64,000 nucleotides of DNA, from contig CM060118.1 in NCBI GenBank assembly GCA_030522415.1, positions 16,794,151-16,858,150 on the forward strand, in the 5' to 3' direction. This document shows positions 10,064 through 20,900 of the stretch, piece by piece. Positions within the stretch are counted from its first letter, which is position 1; every line of letters starts with the position of its first letter. A model generated the notes under the pieces. That model saw only the letters and a list, made by a program, of their open reading frames with translations, was not told the origin of the DNA and did no database searches. A program made the position numbers and the translations under genes. The stretch is from Channallabes apus. Its lineage: Eukaryota > Chordata > Actinopteri > Siluriformes > Clariidae.

Positions 10064-10247
10064 GGTAAAATGCAGGTTTTTCAGGACCTGAAAGAGCTGT
10101 CTAACCAAAAGTCCTCCTGCGTCGGGACCCTGAATTGTTTTCCCAAACTGAATCTTCACTTAAATCTTTCCTTCTCAACCCAAACAGCCGACTCGTACAC
10201 ACGGGTTACCATAGAATGGCAGGGAAGTAGATTACTGACCTGCAAAG
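10064..10247 (+). CDS. Candidate exon of an unrecognised host gene
   Basis: Open frame flanked by a good acceptor (TTTTTAACAG|GTAAAATGCAG) and a plausible donor (CTGCAAAG|GTATTTTC). The ATG at 10070 begins MQVFQDLKELSNQKSS and the frame stays open through the donor. Composition is less AT-rich than the neighbours, and it resembles no repeat elsewhere in the window. I do not recognise the protein. It might belong with the promoter-like block at 4320-4551; downstream exons, if any, would be beyond the LTR at 10737. It could equally be a chance frame; single-copy status and conservation in related fish would decide. Confidence 0.25.
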
Positions 10248-10736
10248 GTATTTTCTTTGTACAAGGATATTTAGAATCATGGAGAAGGAAGAATTTTTCA
10301 GGATTTTACATTTAATGAGATGAAAAGACAAAGATGGGAAAAGATAACGTAAGAAAGGGGGAGACTGACAGTGGTTTCTCAAGTGTGTATTTTTTTTTGT
10401 TCTTCTTGTTCTTTATAATTTTTTATAATTTTTTTTGCACTAATGCTGCCCTTTGTCAAAAAAAGAACAATTAGAAATGTCCACTCATCTGATTATTATT
10501 ACTATTATTTTTGTATCCATGTGTATATTTGTCTCTTTTCTTTCTGTTGAAATCTGTAAGACACTCCGGTGGGCCCCATTCATTTTAAACATTCATTCTT
10601 CCGTAAAAGGAGAAGGCAAAACTATTAAATATACTTTTTTTGTATCTATGATTAGCATTTGTTTTTAGCATTTAGCATTCAGTTTTTTGCCATGTTATTG
10701 TTGCCAAGAGTTTTTTTCGATATTTGTTTAAAATAT
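10248..10736. other. AT-rich non-coding stretch
   Basis: Low-complexity T-rich DNA with no supported feature, ending in ATAT immediately before LTR copy 2. Confidence 0.5.
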
Positions 10737-11713
10737 TGTGGTGGATTTTTTTATTCTCCCCACACCGAAGTTGCCCTAATTTAAAACATTAAACAAATAC
10801 TGTAACTTTAATAAAAGAAAGACTCCGGACAGATCTAGATAAAGTAAGGATAAGTTTTATTGCAACAACAAAAAGTGAGCCAGTCTTGAAAATGCCTAAG
10901 ATGTAAACCAGAGCATTGCCAAGAACAGACTGATCTATTGTGACATAGTTTTATACAGTTTTCCAGGGGGCGGGACACTCATCTGGCCCCCTCATTTGCC
11001 CATTATTTTTTCTCATTCCACATCAAAATTTTCAACCAATAAAATTACATTTGCATTATACGTCATATACCTCGTCATCTGACTCCATCTTCTACCAAAT
11101 TTTGCTTCCAATATAACTTATTTTCCTTTCAGATTAGTTTCCATTATCTTTTCACTTTTTTTTTGTTCAACTTAAAAAATATTGGGGTGGCAAGCATCTA
11201 CTACATATTATTTTAATTATTTGTCTAAGTTTGTGACTTTTATTGTATTTACGTATTTTATTTTATTCTATTTCTATTCTTATAGCTAATCGCATCTGCA
11301 CAAATGATCACCACGTCGCTTTGGATGACTCGGACAGCCAGAGCAGTCCGGCTCACAGTCCTACTGACTACACTTCTACTGAACCTGTCATGGACCGGGG
11401 CCCCTGTGAGTTTTACTGAGGATGAGCCCGAGCCATCTGCATCATTACTGCAGTTCCTAGAGGAGACAGGGCTCACTTTTTCCAAGAATGTTGATCCCAA
11501 ACCTGGTCCTTCGAAGAGGCCACGTGCGGATAGCCCTTATCCATTTTCTTTTAGGCCTGTACGGCCTGAATCTACAACGCCAGCTCCGCCGCTCTTAAAA
11601 CCTGTTTGTCACGTAAGTGTTGGCACCCAGACCGATGTTAAAGTGTCTGTTGGTATCCAAACAGATTTTCTTTCCGCACCTGTGCCAAATCCAAATCGCG
11701 TTATTTCTGTTTC
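10737..11713 (+). mobile_element. Long LTR, copy 2 (3' part missing)
   Basis: Starts TGTGGTGGATT at 10737, preceded by ATAT as in copy 3. Homology to 50735-51870 is recognisable throughout: GAAGTTGCCCTAATTTAAAACAT, TTTTATTGCAACAACAAAAAGTGAGCCAG, CTTTTATAC-like U3 words, a block with AAAAAATATTGGGGTGG (near 11175), the TTCTTATAG acceptor (11284-11285), and the coding region. The splice donor/ATG segment is lost (GGGGTGGC joins directly to AAGCATCT near 11190). The copy is cut at 11714 by a Tc1-like element, so its 3' end is missing. Confidence 0.7.
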
Positions 11714-11747
11714 TACAAACCGGATTCCAAAAAAGTTGGGACACTAA
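11286..11747 (+). pseudogene. LTR-encoded accessory-like frame, copy 2, broken
   Basis: Homologous to the frame at 51445-51968. After the acceptor the acidic LDDSDSQ stretch is kept, then an indel moves the rest into another frame (open 11304-11747), with LQFLEETG where copy 3 has a stop, a basic cluster SKRPR (near 11513-11527) and TQT-type motifs VGTQTD (11619-11636) and VGIQTD (11649-11666). The motif starts are 30 nt apart, exactly as in copy 3. The frame runs into the Tc1-like terminus at 11716. It has no start exon and cannot be made as a whole. Confidence 0.5.
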
Positions 11748-12861
11748 ACAAATTGTGAATAAAAACTGAACGCAATGATGTGGAGATGGCAAATGTCAAT
11801 ATTTTATTCAGAATAGAACATAAATCACGGAACAAAAGTTTAAACTGAGAAATTGTATAATTTTAAGGGAAAAATATGGTGAATCAAAATGTCATGGTAT
11901 CAACAAATCCCAAAAAAGTTGGGACAAGGCCATTTTCACCACTGTGTCGCATCTCCCCTTCTTCTTACAACACTCAACAGACGTCTGGGGACCGAGGAGA
12001 CCAGTTTCTCAAGTTTAGAAATAGGAATGCTCTCCCATTCTTGTCTAATACAGGCCTCTAACTGTTCAATCGTCTTGGGCCTTCTTTGTCGCACCTTCCT
12101 CTTTATGATGCGCCAAATGTTCTCTATAGGGGAAAGATCTGGACTGCAGACTGGCCATTTCAGTACCCGGATCCTTCTCCTACGCAGCCATGATGCTGTG
12201 ATTGATGCAGAATGTGGTCTGGCATTATCTTGTTGAAAAATGCACGGTCTTCCCTGAAAGAGATGACTAGATGTTGTTCTAGAACCTGAATATATTTTTC
12301 TGCATTGATGGTGCCTTTCCAGACATGCAAGCTGCCCATGCCACACACACTCATGCAACCCCATACCATCAGAGATGCAGGCTTCTGAACTGAGCGTTGA
12401 TAACAACTTGAGTTGTCCTTGTCCTCTTTGGTCCGGATGACATGGCGTCCCACATTTCCAACAAGAACTTTGAATCATGACTCGTCTGACCACAGAACAG
12501 TCTTCTATTTTGCCACACTCCATTTTAAATGATCCCTGGCCCAATGAAAACGCCTGTGCTTGTGGATCTTGTTTAGAAATGGCTTCTTCTTTGCACTGTA
12601 GAGTTTCAGCTGGCAACGGCGGATGGCACGGTGGATTGTGTTCACTGACAATGGTTTCTGGAAGTATTCCTGAGCCCATTCTGTGATTTCCTTTACAGTC
12701 ACATTCTTGTTTGTGGTGCAGTGTCGTTTAAGGGCCCGGAGATCACGGGCATCCAGTATGGTTTTACGCCCTTGACCCTTACACACAAAGATTGTTCCAG
12801 ATTCTCTGAATCTTCGGATGATATTATGCACAGTTGATGATGATAACTGCAAATAAACATG
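11716..12861 (-). mobile_element. Tc1-like element (second family), 5' end missing
   Basis: The right-end terminal repeat lies at 11716-11746 (CAAACCGGATTCCAAAAAAGTTGGGACACT less one) after TA at 11714-11715. An inner direct repeat CCCAAAAAAGTTGGGACAAGG at about 11909-11929 gives the IR/DR layout. Transposase remnants run on the minus strand from 12861 down to 11936. The other terminal repeat is absent: at about 12862 the sequence switches directly to gypsy gag. The element is therefore truncated and immobile by itself. Confidence 0.8.
11936..12861 (-). pseudogene. Tc1-like transposase remnant
   Basis: Minus-strand fragments in three frames read as a transposase. There is a helix-turn-helix region (STVHNIIRRFRESGTI, near 12780-12835), the linker with KKPFLNKIHKHRRFHWARDH, then around 12160-12453 the [14 protein letters not shown] catalytic core, and at 11936-12240 [12 protein letters not shown] and SPDLSPIENIW carrying the second Asp and the Glu. 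At least two frameshifts separate these pieces and the first ~40 residues are missing. It is dead. Confidence 0.85.
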
Positions 12862-13101
12862 CGCCGCAGCCATGACGACGGGGGCCCAGCTAGCCGCGCC
12901 ATCAACAGCCGCACGGAGCTCCGCGTTCTCCCGCTTCAGGTCCGCGACCTCGCGGCGCAAGGCCGCGACGTCTCGGACGCTTTGGTGTAGAGTAGCGATC
13001 TCCGCGCTTAGCTTATCGATTAGCGCAGCATGCTGGTCCACCACGTCGCAAAGGCGTGCATGATCCGCGGGGTTCACCGCGGAGGACTCATTCTGTCATT
13101 C
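12862..13101 (-). pseudogene. Ty3/gypsy gag N-terminal fragment
   Basis: On the minus strand just inside the LTR, a frame begins near 13077 (NPADHARLCDVVDQHAAL) and continues with a heptad-like region (IATLHQ...LRREVADLKRENAELR), the coiled-coil start common to fish gypsy gag proteins. CpG-rich composition sets it apart from the Tc1-like DNA. After about 70 codons it passes, without a stop, into the Tc1-like helix-turn-helix region. Confidence 0.6.
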
Positions 13102-13479
13102 TGTCAGTGAACTAACCCGGAGTTGACCAGAAGACTTAGCTTTAGCGGTTAGCCCTTGTAGCGTGGATGGTAAACCCAAACGCGGAAGCAAGCGAAAAGG
13201 CAGGATAACCACGCGATTTAATCTAAGGACTCTCACAACAACGGAGCAAGGGAAAAACACAAATTTAACCCGCGTCCTATAAACACACACTCTAGACAGA
13301 AAGGTAACCCAAGATAGTGAGTACTCACGAATTGGTAGCGATACGAGCTGATCCGACATGGGCAAAACTCAATGACTGAGTGAGGTGAAACGCCATCTTG
13401 TCTCCTTTTATGCTTCCTGCTTTTGCGACCTGGCTACTTCCAGGTCCTTGTGCCGGTCGCAACGCGGGTGTGTGTGACA
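13102..13479 (-). mobile_element. Ty3/gypsy 5' LTR (minus strand), 378 bp
   Basis: On the minus strand it starts TGTCACACACACC (13479) and ends ...TTCACTGACA (13102), immediately followed by GAATGACAGAATGAG and gag. A TATA-like GCATAAAAGG lies about 75-85 bp from the start (near 13405). The TGTCA...TGACA ends and the GACAGAATGA leader are features I associate with sushi/chromovirus-like fish gypsy elements. Confidence 0.6.
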
Positions 13480-14486
13480 ATAATATTTGTTTATAAGGTT
13501 TATAAATAAATACAACTTTATTTATAATGCTTCCCTTATATAATTTCTTTTTATTTGTATATAATTATATATATTGATCTCATTCACGTTATTTACTGTA
13601 GATGCGGTCATATTATTTCACCAGTTTTGACGCGTACAGTAGCTCTGGTTTAAAGTTTCACTCACACGACAGAAGTCCGATCTCTTTGTCTCTTGTAGTT
13701 TATTTTGTCAGCATCAAAGAATCAACACTTCATACAGTCGTCTTGAGTAAATCCACTGTGGTTACAGACACCAGTTGCTGTATCTTGCAAATCTCTGACT
13801 TTTACAACAACCTATTTGCTGTATCTTATAAATTACATTCTTAGCTTACGTATATAACAACACTCTTGTTGTATATATCTACTTATGGGAGCTTACGGTC
13901 AAAAGCTTGTGTTTCCGTAGCCTTCCGCATCTAAACTGAATTTTCTATCATGCGATAGTCATACAAATACATGTCATAGTGGAATGACATCACAGACCAA
14001 CTTACGATTGTCAAAATGGATGCATAACTAAGAAATTTAAAGCTTATGGCTTATGTAACAAACTTAATGCTTAATGCTTTACTAATGAATAGAACAAGGT
14101 AGAATAAATGAAGTAACAACAAACAAAATAAAATAAACACACCAACAAATTCACAACAAGTACCATATGGCTCTTACATTTATGATATTTCTTTTCGTTG
14201 TACTTTTCATTGCCTTTTAAACACTGGATTTAGTCAAGGTAGTTTCCCGTTGCTTTCCTTGACCATGGTAGTCTAGATCGTATCAGTTGGACCGAATTCT
14301 CATCTATCTTTTCACCCTGCTTGCCGAATGTGAGTACATATTGCCCTCATAACGCCTAACATATCAAGAAGTACCCCACACAGTACTCTGTAGCCATGTA
14401 ACCCAAGGCAGGGACCCTTACAGGTGCTACCGATCTGGGTCAGACCAGACCTGGAGTAGTTTAACATCATGCTCAGGACTGTCTGA
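13480..14486. other. Unassigned region
   Basis: AT-rich to 13600, then mixed-composition DNA. The words TAGATGCGG (13599) and CCGCATCTA (13926) form a short inverted pair but no complete element could be bounded. The 14220-14486 part, just before the LINE frame, may be 5' LINE sequence. No gene recognised. Confidence 0.4.
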
Positions 14487-15217
14487 GTGCTGAAGGAACC
14501 TGAGGAAATCAAGAGAAGATGGAAAGAATACATTGAAGAACTGTATGACAAGAGTGGAAAACCAGGAATGGAGGAATTTGACATCGAAGTGGTGGAGGAG
14601 GTTGATGTGGATGAAAAGGGACCAGATTTACTACAAGCAGAATTTGAGAGAGCGATTAAAGATCTGAAGAGCGGGAAGGCAGAGGGCATTGATGAGATTC
14701 CAGCAGAGCTACAGTAATAAAGGCACTCTGAGAAAATGGCAAGAAAGAGCTGATAAAATTGTGTCAGCAAATATACGATACAAGAGAATGGCCTGAAGAC
14801 TTTACAAAAGCTGCAATAGTAACTTTGGAAAAGAAGGCGAATGCCGTTGAATGTTCGGACTACAGAACAATAGCCTTGATTTCACATGCGTCGAAGATAA
14901 CGTTGAGATTAATTGCTATGAAGACTGGAACAGAAGGCTCGGTAAGACTCAGTAAGACTCAGTTTGGATTCAGAAAAGGATGCGGGACAAGAGATGCGAT
15001 TGCTGTTGAGGATATTGTGTGAGAGAAGGTTAGAGCTAAATCAAGAGGTATTTATCTGTTTCGTAGACTTTGAGAAGGCATTCGACCGAGTTAATTGGAC
15101 TAAACTTCTAGGGATCCTAAGGAAAATAAAAGTTGACTGGAGAGATAGAAGATTGATCAGGAACCTCTACATGAATCAAACGGTGGTGGTAAGAATACAA
15201 AATGGAGATAAAATGGA
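14487..15217 (+). pseudogene. LINE reverse transcriptase fragment, RTE-like
   Basis: Three frames in sequence. EEIKRRWKEYIEELYD with the AIKDLKSGKAEGIDEIPAE motif (14487-14717) is followed by WPEDFTKAAIVTLEKK and CSDYRTIALISHASKI (14759-14910), and then FGFRKGCGTRDA and FICFVDFEKAFDRVNW with IKVDWRDRRLIRNLYM (14964-15210). These are RT motifs 1 to 3 of a non-LTR element. The FADD active-site block that should follow is missing, so the copy is truncated at both ends and frameshifted. The assignment to the RTE clade is from overall resemblance and is less certain than the LINE call. Confidence 0.75.
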
Positions 15218-16170
15218 TAACCCTGAGAGTGCACACATATTAGCACACATCATAGCCACCCTCTTAGCTAGCAAAGAGCAATACACGCCTGGAGCTTTTA
15301 TTGTTGCATTGCTTTATTTAGCTGCACACTTCTTTGTCTGAAAATTACATTTGCTGTAATTAGTGATTTAGCATTAAATACAACTAATATTGCATCTACC
15401 AATGAAAAAAAAAATCTAAAAACTAATCAGAACTAGAAGGTTTATAGTGGTTACTGACTTGAAGGTTTTAAACAATTGTGTGATTGGAAGGGGAAGTTAG
15501 TGCAACATTATATATTTTGCAAATGCAAAACAAAAAGCTTGCAAATAAACCACCACATGAATGCAAATGTAAAAAAGAAATACATAATAAAAATCAAGCA
15601 CTGATTTGTTTATCTTTTATATTTTACATTTTATTTAAGTACATACAGTATCTGCAAAGACCTTGAAATCCCCATACAACAAAGTAAAGTTTAAGTTAAT
15701 ATGTATGCAAGGATATATAAAATATGTACACATTGCCCACCACTAGAAGAAACAAGTAATTAACTCTTTTAATCAAACCAAAAAGACTGAAATGAAAAAG
15801 GGTTTTCCAACTGTGAAAAAAAGAAAAATGGATTAAATGGCTTCTGGAGTAATGTAAATCAGGTGGCGACAGAAATGTTAAATATATAGTAAATTGGATG
15901 ATTAATTTGCTTTTTATTTAAACATACTACAGTTCTCTAAATTAGTAACAACAGGGAACCAAATATAGAAGGTAGCTATGCTCACTAGTCAAAACACTCT
16001 TATTCAGTGTTATTTTATTTATTTTATACTGGTTTCAACATTGTATATTAATACTGAATACATTGAAATTATGGCAGAACAGATATGGGTTTATATAGTC
16101 AAGAAAAATGTTAAATAACATTTTATATTTTTTTATTCTAAGTACTTAAACTCTGCATTCTCTACAGTAT
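15218..16170. other. Unassigned AT-rich region with a receptor-flank-like segment
   Basis: No gene. The part at about 15515-15740 resembles 26610-26840, downstream of the receptor gene: shared words are TTTGCAAATGCAAAACA, GCAAATGT followed by AAAAAGAAA, and GGATATATA(A/G)AATAT. A weaker match occurs at 23040-23110. The rest shows nothing. Confidence 0.35.
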
Positions 16171-16184
16171 GTCAATCTCATAAG

Positions 16185-16955
16185 GGATTCACTAGGAATG
16201 TTCCCAACAATCTTGAAAGAGGTCCCAGAGTTGTTGAGTACTTATTCACTGCTTTTACTTTCCAAATCAACTCATCCAGAAACATCTCAATTGGATTTAT
16301 ATTGGGAAATTCTGGAGCACAGAGCATTTGATGCAGCATCCCATCACTCTTCTTATTGGACAAATAACACTTAGAGGTGTGTTTGGGGAAACTGTCCTGC
16401 AGGAAAGAAAATGATGGTCCCAAACAAGACAAGATGGCATATCTCTGCAAAATGCTGTAGTAGCCATGCTGGTTAAAAGTGCCCTCAATTTTGACTAAGT
16501 TTCCAACAGTCACCAGCAAAGCAACCCACACCATCACAACCCCTTCACCATGCTTTACAGTAGGAACCACACTGACCACTATCTATGTCTAAAAAAGACA
16601 CAGTAATTAAAATCTCAACTCTGTACTCATCAGAGCAATGGACAGTTTTCCATTGATCTAATGGCAATTCCTTGTGTTCCTTGGCCCAAGCAAGTCTCTT
16701 CTGCTTGTTCTTTCCAAGTAATTATTTCTTCAAACAATCAGTCAGTGTCTGACCATGAATATCTGACTAATGCAGATTCCTCTGATCACTTGATGTTGAA
16801 ATTTCTCTGCCACTTGAACTCCAAGAAGCATTTATGTGGTGTCGTGGAAATTAATTGAAGACTCAGGCTTTGGTTTCAGAAGATAACGACCATTGATATC
16901 ATGCAATAATGGCCAGCGGAGACTGCAGAATCACACCGATCTCTGGTCTGGTCTT
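16185..16955 (-). pseudogene. Tc1-like transposase remnant (third family)
   Basis: Minus strand. The 16178-16579 frame reads VVPTVKHGEGVVMVWVALL...VKIEGTFNQHGYYSILQR...FLQDSFPKHTSK...NINPIEMF, recognisably the catalytic half of a Tc1 transposase, with the second-Asp region altered (QDSFPKHTS where QDNDPKHT is usual) and the Glu retained in NPIE. Upstream to about 16955 the N-terminal half is present only as frameshifted fragments (for example a stretch resembling KRLAWAKEHK near 16680). No terminal repeats could be placed. Confidence 0.8.
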
Positions 16956-17125
16956 TCTTTAAATACCAATTCCATACAGTGAAGCTTATTCAGTATACAG
17001 TGATGTTCCACAACAGCTGGGTTTCTTTAAATTCCCCCGTTCTATGTATACCTCACCTTCCTGGGCAAGCACTTTCCAGGAGGCCTTGTATGGCCTGCTT
17101 TTGCACGTAAGATTCCCTATCCTAT

Positions 17126-17837
17126 TGTAACGCTCAGAATTATTATTTGAGCTAATTACACTATATCGGGGTCTAAGATCTATAAACGGGTTGATTACAC
17201 TCACTTCCGGTATTGCGCAACCTTCGCGGAGCAAGGAAAGACGGACACAACAACAATTTCCCAAAACCAAACCAAAGTGTATTATGTACAAAAGACAAAC
17301 AAATGAAGTGCAACAAAAAAACAATATATACAACATATAAACAAATATATACAATGTCAGTAGTGTGTGCGAGTGTGTGAGTGCGTATGTATGAATGTCC
17401 AAGTCCGTGTTATTGAAAATGAATGGAATGGTGAAATGGGGAGACGGCTCGAGCTCACCGGTGAAAGATGGTAAGTCCGGGAGCTCGAGAAACGGAATCA
17501 GAGGGGTATAGTTGACGTCCAGGAAAAGAATAATCCAAAGGCAATCGTAAACTATCTCTCTCTCTTTCTCCATACACAGCGCTGCTTGCTTCATCTCCCC
17601 GTCTCGAACGTCATGCCGGTTCCGGCTTTATACCGGCACACGTGACCTGATAGGTCATCAGGGTTCCCTCGCGGTACAGCTGCGCATGCGCGCGAGAGCT
17701 TAACCCCGGAACCAAGGCACCGTTGCCATGGGGACGAACATAACCGAAAGGGGTCAGTTTGTGTGTGCAGGTGAGCAACATTAGCTCCTTCCCTTTTTCC
17801 CTGCAGTTTAACCGCCCCTTTATGTGGCCGCGCTACA
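17126..17837 (-). mobile_element. Ty3/gypsy 3' LTR (family G2), minus strand, 712 bp
   Basis: On the minus strand starts TGTAGCGCGGCCAC (17837) right after a G-rich polypurine tract (plus-strand C run 17842-17851) and ends GAGCGTTACA (17126). The same LTR is present in opposite orientation at 21482-22192. It contains CACGTG and a TATA box in CCGGTATAAAGCCGG (near 17625-17639), then an ATG about 35 bp further on and a long open frame (minus, 17594 to 16986). Confidence 0.75.
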
Positions 17838-19194
17838 TAGGCCCCCCCCCAGCCTCCGGCGTGTGAGGAGAGGACCGCACTAGCGCTTTTTTAGTTCCAC
17901 TTTCTCGGCTTTGTGGGTTGCCCCCAGATCTAGTGTCAGTCCATTGGTTCTTTTTAGAGTCTTTTAGCAGGACCCTCCCACTGGGCACTAGCTCACCTGA
18001 CAAGTCTTTGATGGGCAGAGGAAAGAGATGGAGTCCATCGCCAAACCAGCCCGCCCGGTGGCTCTGGCACCTCGAGCTGCCGGGAACTGTGGTAGCTGGC
18101 TTCTTTGGCATGCTGACCTGTTGATGGTGTTGTCTCTTCCTCCGCTGTGATCTTGATGTCGGTCGGTGCTGTGTCAGTGGCGTGTTGTTGGGTGTTAGGC
18201 TGCTCCAGCGGCCCCTGGTTCGCTTAGCCTCCCTCTGGGTGTTCTGGCAGACCTCACACGCACCCACGTACCGCCAGACGTCCTTGCGGATGGTGGGCCA
18301 CCAGGCGACGTCTAGGAGGCTTAGTAGGGTTTTTAGCCCCCCCCGGTGGCCACCCGACGGCTTTTGGTGAAAGTCTTGTAGGTACGTCTGGACGTTTGTA
18401 GGTGGGACTACCAGCTGGAGTGCTCCTCCCTTCTTCCTCGGAACCCTACGGTGTAACGCCCCCTGGTGGTGTTCGAAGGAGACACCCTGGTTCTGGGTCG
18501 CTCCGACCTCGACCACCGTGGCTATTAGCGCCACCTGGAGACCTTCCCGCTGTGGCGGTTCCACCTCTGCGAGGTCTCTGGGAGGGGCGGCTGACCGCTC
18601 CGAGGTAGGTTGAGGAGGTTCTGCTTTTGTTGGCACGATGTAGTAGAGCTGAGAGGGTGCAGAGAGGGGCTGGGCGTTGGACGGTCCGGCCTGGGCCAGA
18701 GTAGCAGAGGGCAGAGGTGCCCCTTTCTTCCCATTCTCCTGGCTGTCCTTCTCTGGTGTTGCAGCGGTTGGGCGATCAGTTGAATGTAGAGATGGAGGTG
18801 GTGAAGACGCCGCGGAGTGTGCTACAGATCTGAGGGTGGTGGGCGTGTTAAAGAGGCGCAGCTTCTTCATCTGTTTCTCCCAGACGATATCACGGCGCAA
18901 GAAACAGTCCGCTACTGCTTTCTCCAGTTTCCCTAGCGACTCTCGGCAGTAGCGCTCCAGCTCATCTAGCTTGGTGTCTACTGCCTGTCGAAAACTGAGT
19001 TCACGGTTTAAGCTGCTGTCCATGGAGTCTCTGAAATTCCTCTCCAACACACCCACATTTTCAGTCATAGCCACTACATCCCCTTTACATTGCTCAAGGT
19101 CAGAACGCATCGTTTTTAAACTATCAGACATATTAGACACAAGACCCTCAATGTTATCATGTCTATCTGATACATACAGTGGGAGCCACACCAA
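17838..19194 (-). pseudogene. Ty3/gypsy internal remnant: gag-like coiled coil joined to integrase zinc region
   Basis: One 453-codon minus-strand frame. The first ~115 residues are a coiled-coil-rich segment (MSDSLKTMRSDLEQCKGDV...LDELERYCRESLGKLEKAV), followed by a Pro/Ser-rich linker. Then comes an integrase-type zinc-binding region (SGGHRGGLKTLLSLLDVAWWPTI...CEVCQNTQ) and a tail ending near the polypurine tract. Protease, reverse transcriptase, RNase H and the integrase catalytic core are missing. The open frame over a deletion junction is probably chance or a recent deletion; it is not a working polyprotein. No 5' LTR was found to the right. Confidence 0.65.
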
Positions 19195-20070
19195 ATAGCC
19201 GCGACAGTGTGGCTGAAGTGTGAATGGCGTGTGAATGGCCTTTGCACGCCGTAATCCCCCCTCCCTTTTCTGGCCGAAAGGCGTGTCAAGATTTCACAGT
19301 AAACACGCCCATTCAAGCCCTATTTATTCATTTACCTGGTGCCACCACTAGATGGCGCTTCGTTCTCAAGAACACATTAAAACAAGCCAGCTGCGCTGAG
19401 TTGCAATCACGTGATTTTAACAACCCGCCTCCACCCCCGCTACCAAACTACAGAGATGAAGATGGCGGCTTAACGGACTATTCGTGGTAAGTGATGTTTT
19501 ATTTTATAAAATGTGTTTGGGGTAGTTTACAGTTTATTTCCCAGTTTAGTTTTTTATTGGCCGTTTTAAATATCACTGGCAGCAGCAGCAGCGGTCAGAT
19601 GTGACTTTAGAGAACTTAATGATCTGTTTACCAAGTCTGGAGTTAATATTACAGCTTAGTGTCAGTGTCACACATTCACAATGTCACTCCACTTTAACTC
19701 AAAAACATGCTCAAGCTTCGACAATACTATTAATGTCCCTATTACAAGAGCTGCACTACCCGATGAAGAGTGTTTGTGTTCTCTGTAAATACTGAGAGAA
19801 TCTCACCGCGTGTTGTCTGGATAAATTCAGCGGTTATTTATTCTCTGGTTAAGAGTTAATCTGCAGGTTATTTCTGTGACTGTAATATAATGTGATGCAG
19901 TTGATGAGGGACACAGACTGAGGGGAGCTGCACAGGAGCTAGTAACGCTCATAACCCGGTTTATATTTTATACACTTTGTCTGAGACTTTCCGCGGTAGC
20001 GCGAGCGCTTAGTTAACGAGCTGAATAACAACACTGAAGTGTTTATCAGTTAAGGAGGAGGAGGAGGGGG

Positions 20071-20104
<34 letters not shown>

Positions 20105-20900
20105 GGCTTCAGTAAGTTATAGTTTGGCTTCAGGGATGAACTAATGCTCATATACGAGTGTTATATCGCTTAACTTATTTGTATGAGAAGCGCATTAAGT
20201 AAATTCCCGGTTAATTTAATGCAATTTAATACAGTCACTGGTTAACACTAACACTGTTCACTGGTTAACACTAACACTGTTCACTGGTTAACACCAACAC
20301 TGTTCACTGGTTAACATTAGCACAGGCAGTTTATTTACATTACAGAATCCCCAAAACAGTATTTTACACACTCTGTGGTAAATAGGTTTATTAATATATA
20401 TTATTTTTATTAGAACTATATGTTCTGTGAAGTTTATTTATCTTTGTCTTGACTAAATTCTCCTGTTGTCTTTAAGCAGAGCTCCGCTGTGGAGGATTGG
20501 GGGGTCAGACGGCTGACGGCTGGACTTTTGGAGCTACAGGACTGGAGGAGCTGAACAAGCTGTTGAGGGAGCTGTAGGAGGGATGACGTCACAGTCCGAC
20601 AGCTTTAGAATGATGTTTGATCAGGTCTACTGTATATTCTGAACATAGAACTGCAAAATGTCTGATACAGTACTTTGGGGGAAACAAAGACTTCAACTGT
20701 TCCATGTTTAATAGTTTTGATATTTGAAAAATTAATATTTTAATGTAAAAGGACTATAGATAGAGACTTATAAGCAGCTGGTGTATCCGGGTAGTTTAAT
20801 GAACTTTAAGCAAAAAGACAACATGTATTCATCTGTTTTATATAAATTACTGTTTTAACTTTGACTAGTTTTGGAAGAATAAATTGAATTGTTAAAGTCA
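19195..20900 (+). other. Possible non-coding two-exon transcript with promoter-like start
   Basis: A GC-richer block at 19380-19490 contains CACGTGATTT, a GATGGCGGC word and a good splice donor (CGTG|GTAAGTGATG at 19488). About 1 kb downstream there is an acceptor (GTCTTTAAGCAG, to 20480), then a GC-richer stretch 20481-20600 and a polyadenylation-type AATAAA near 20879. No meaningful open frame crosses the junction (the ATG in the first block meets a stop after a few codons). It may be a non-coding RNA or a decayed gene. This is motif-based inference only. Confidence 0.25.
20073..20321. repeat. GT microsatellite and 23-bp tandem repeat
   Basis: (GT)n at about 20073-20101. At 20235-20321 a 23-bp unit TCACTGGTTAACACTAACACTGT is repeated about 3.8 times with few differences. 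Confidence 0.9.

Noticed and set aside
13599..13937. Inverted TAGATGCGG / CCGCATCTA as ends of an element
   Set aside because: Only 9 bp match, with no target duplication and no second copy in the window; too weak to call.
16986..17594. 202-codon frame as a host membrane-protein gene
   Set aside because: It lies in and runs out of a gypsy LTR present twice in the window. It is described as an LTR frame only.
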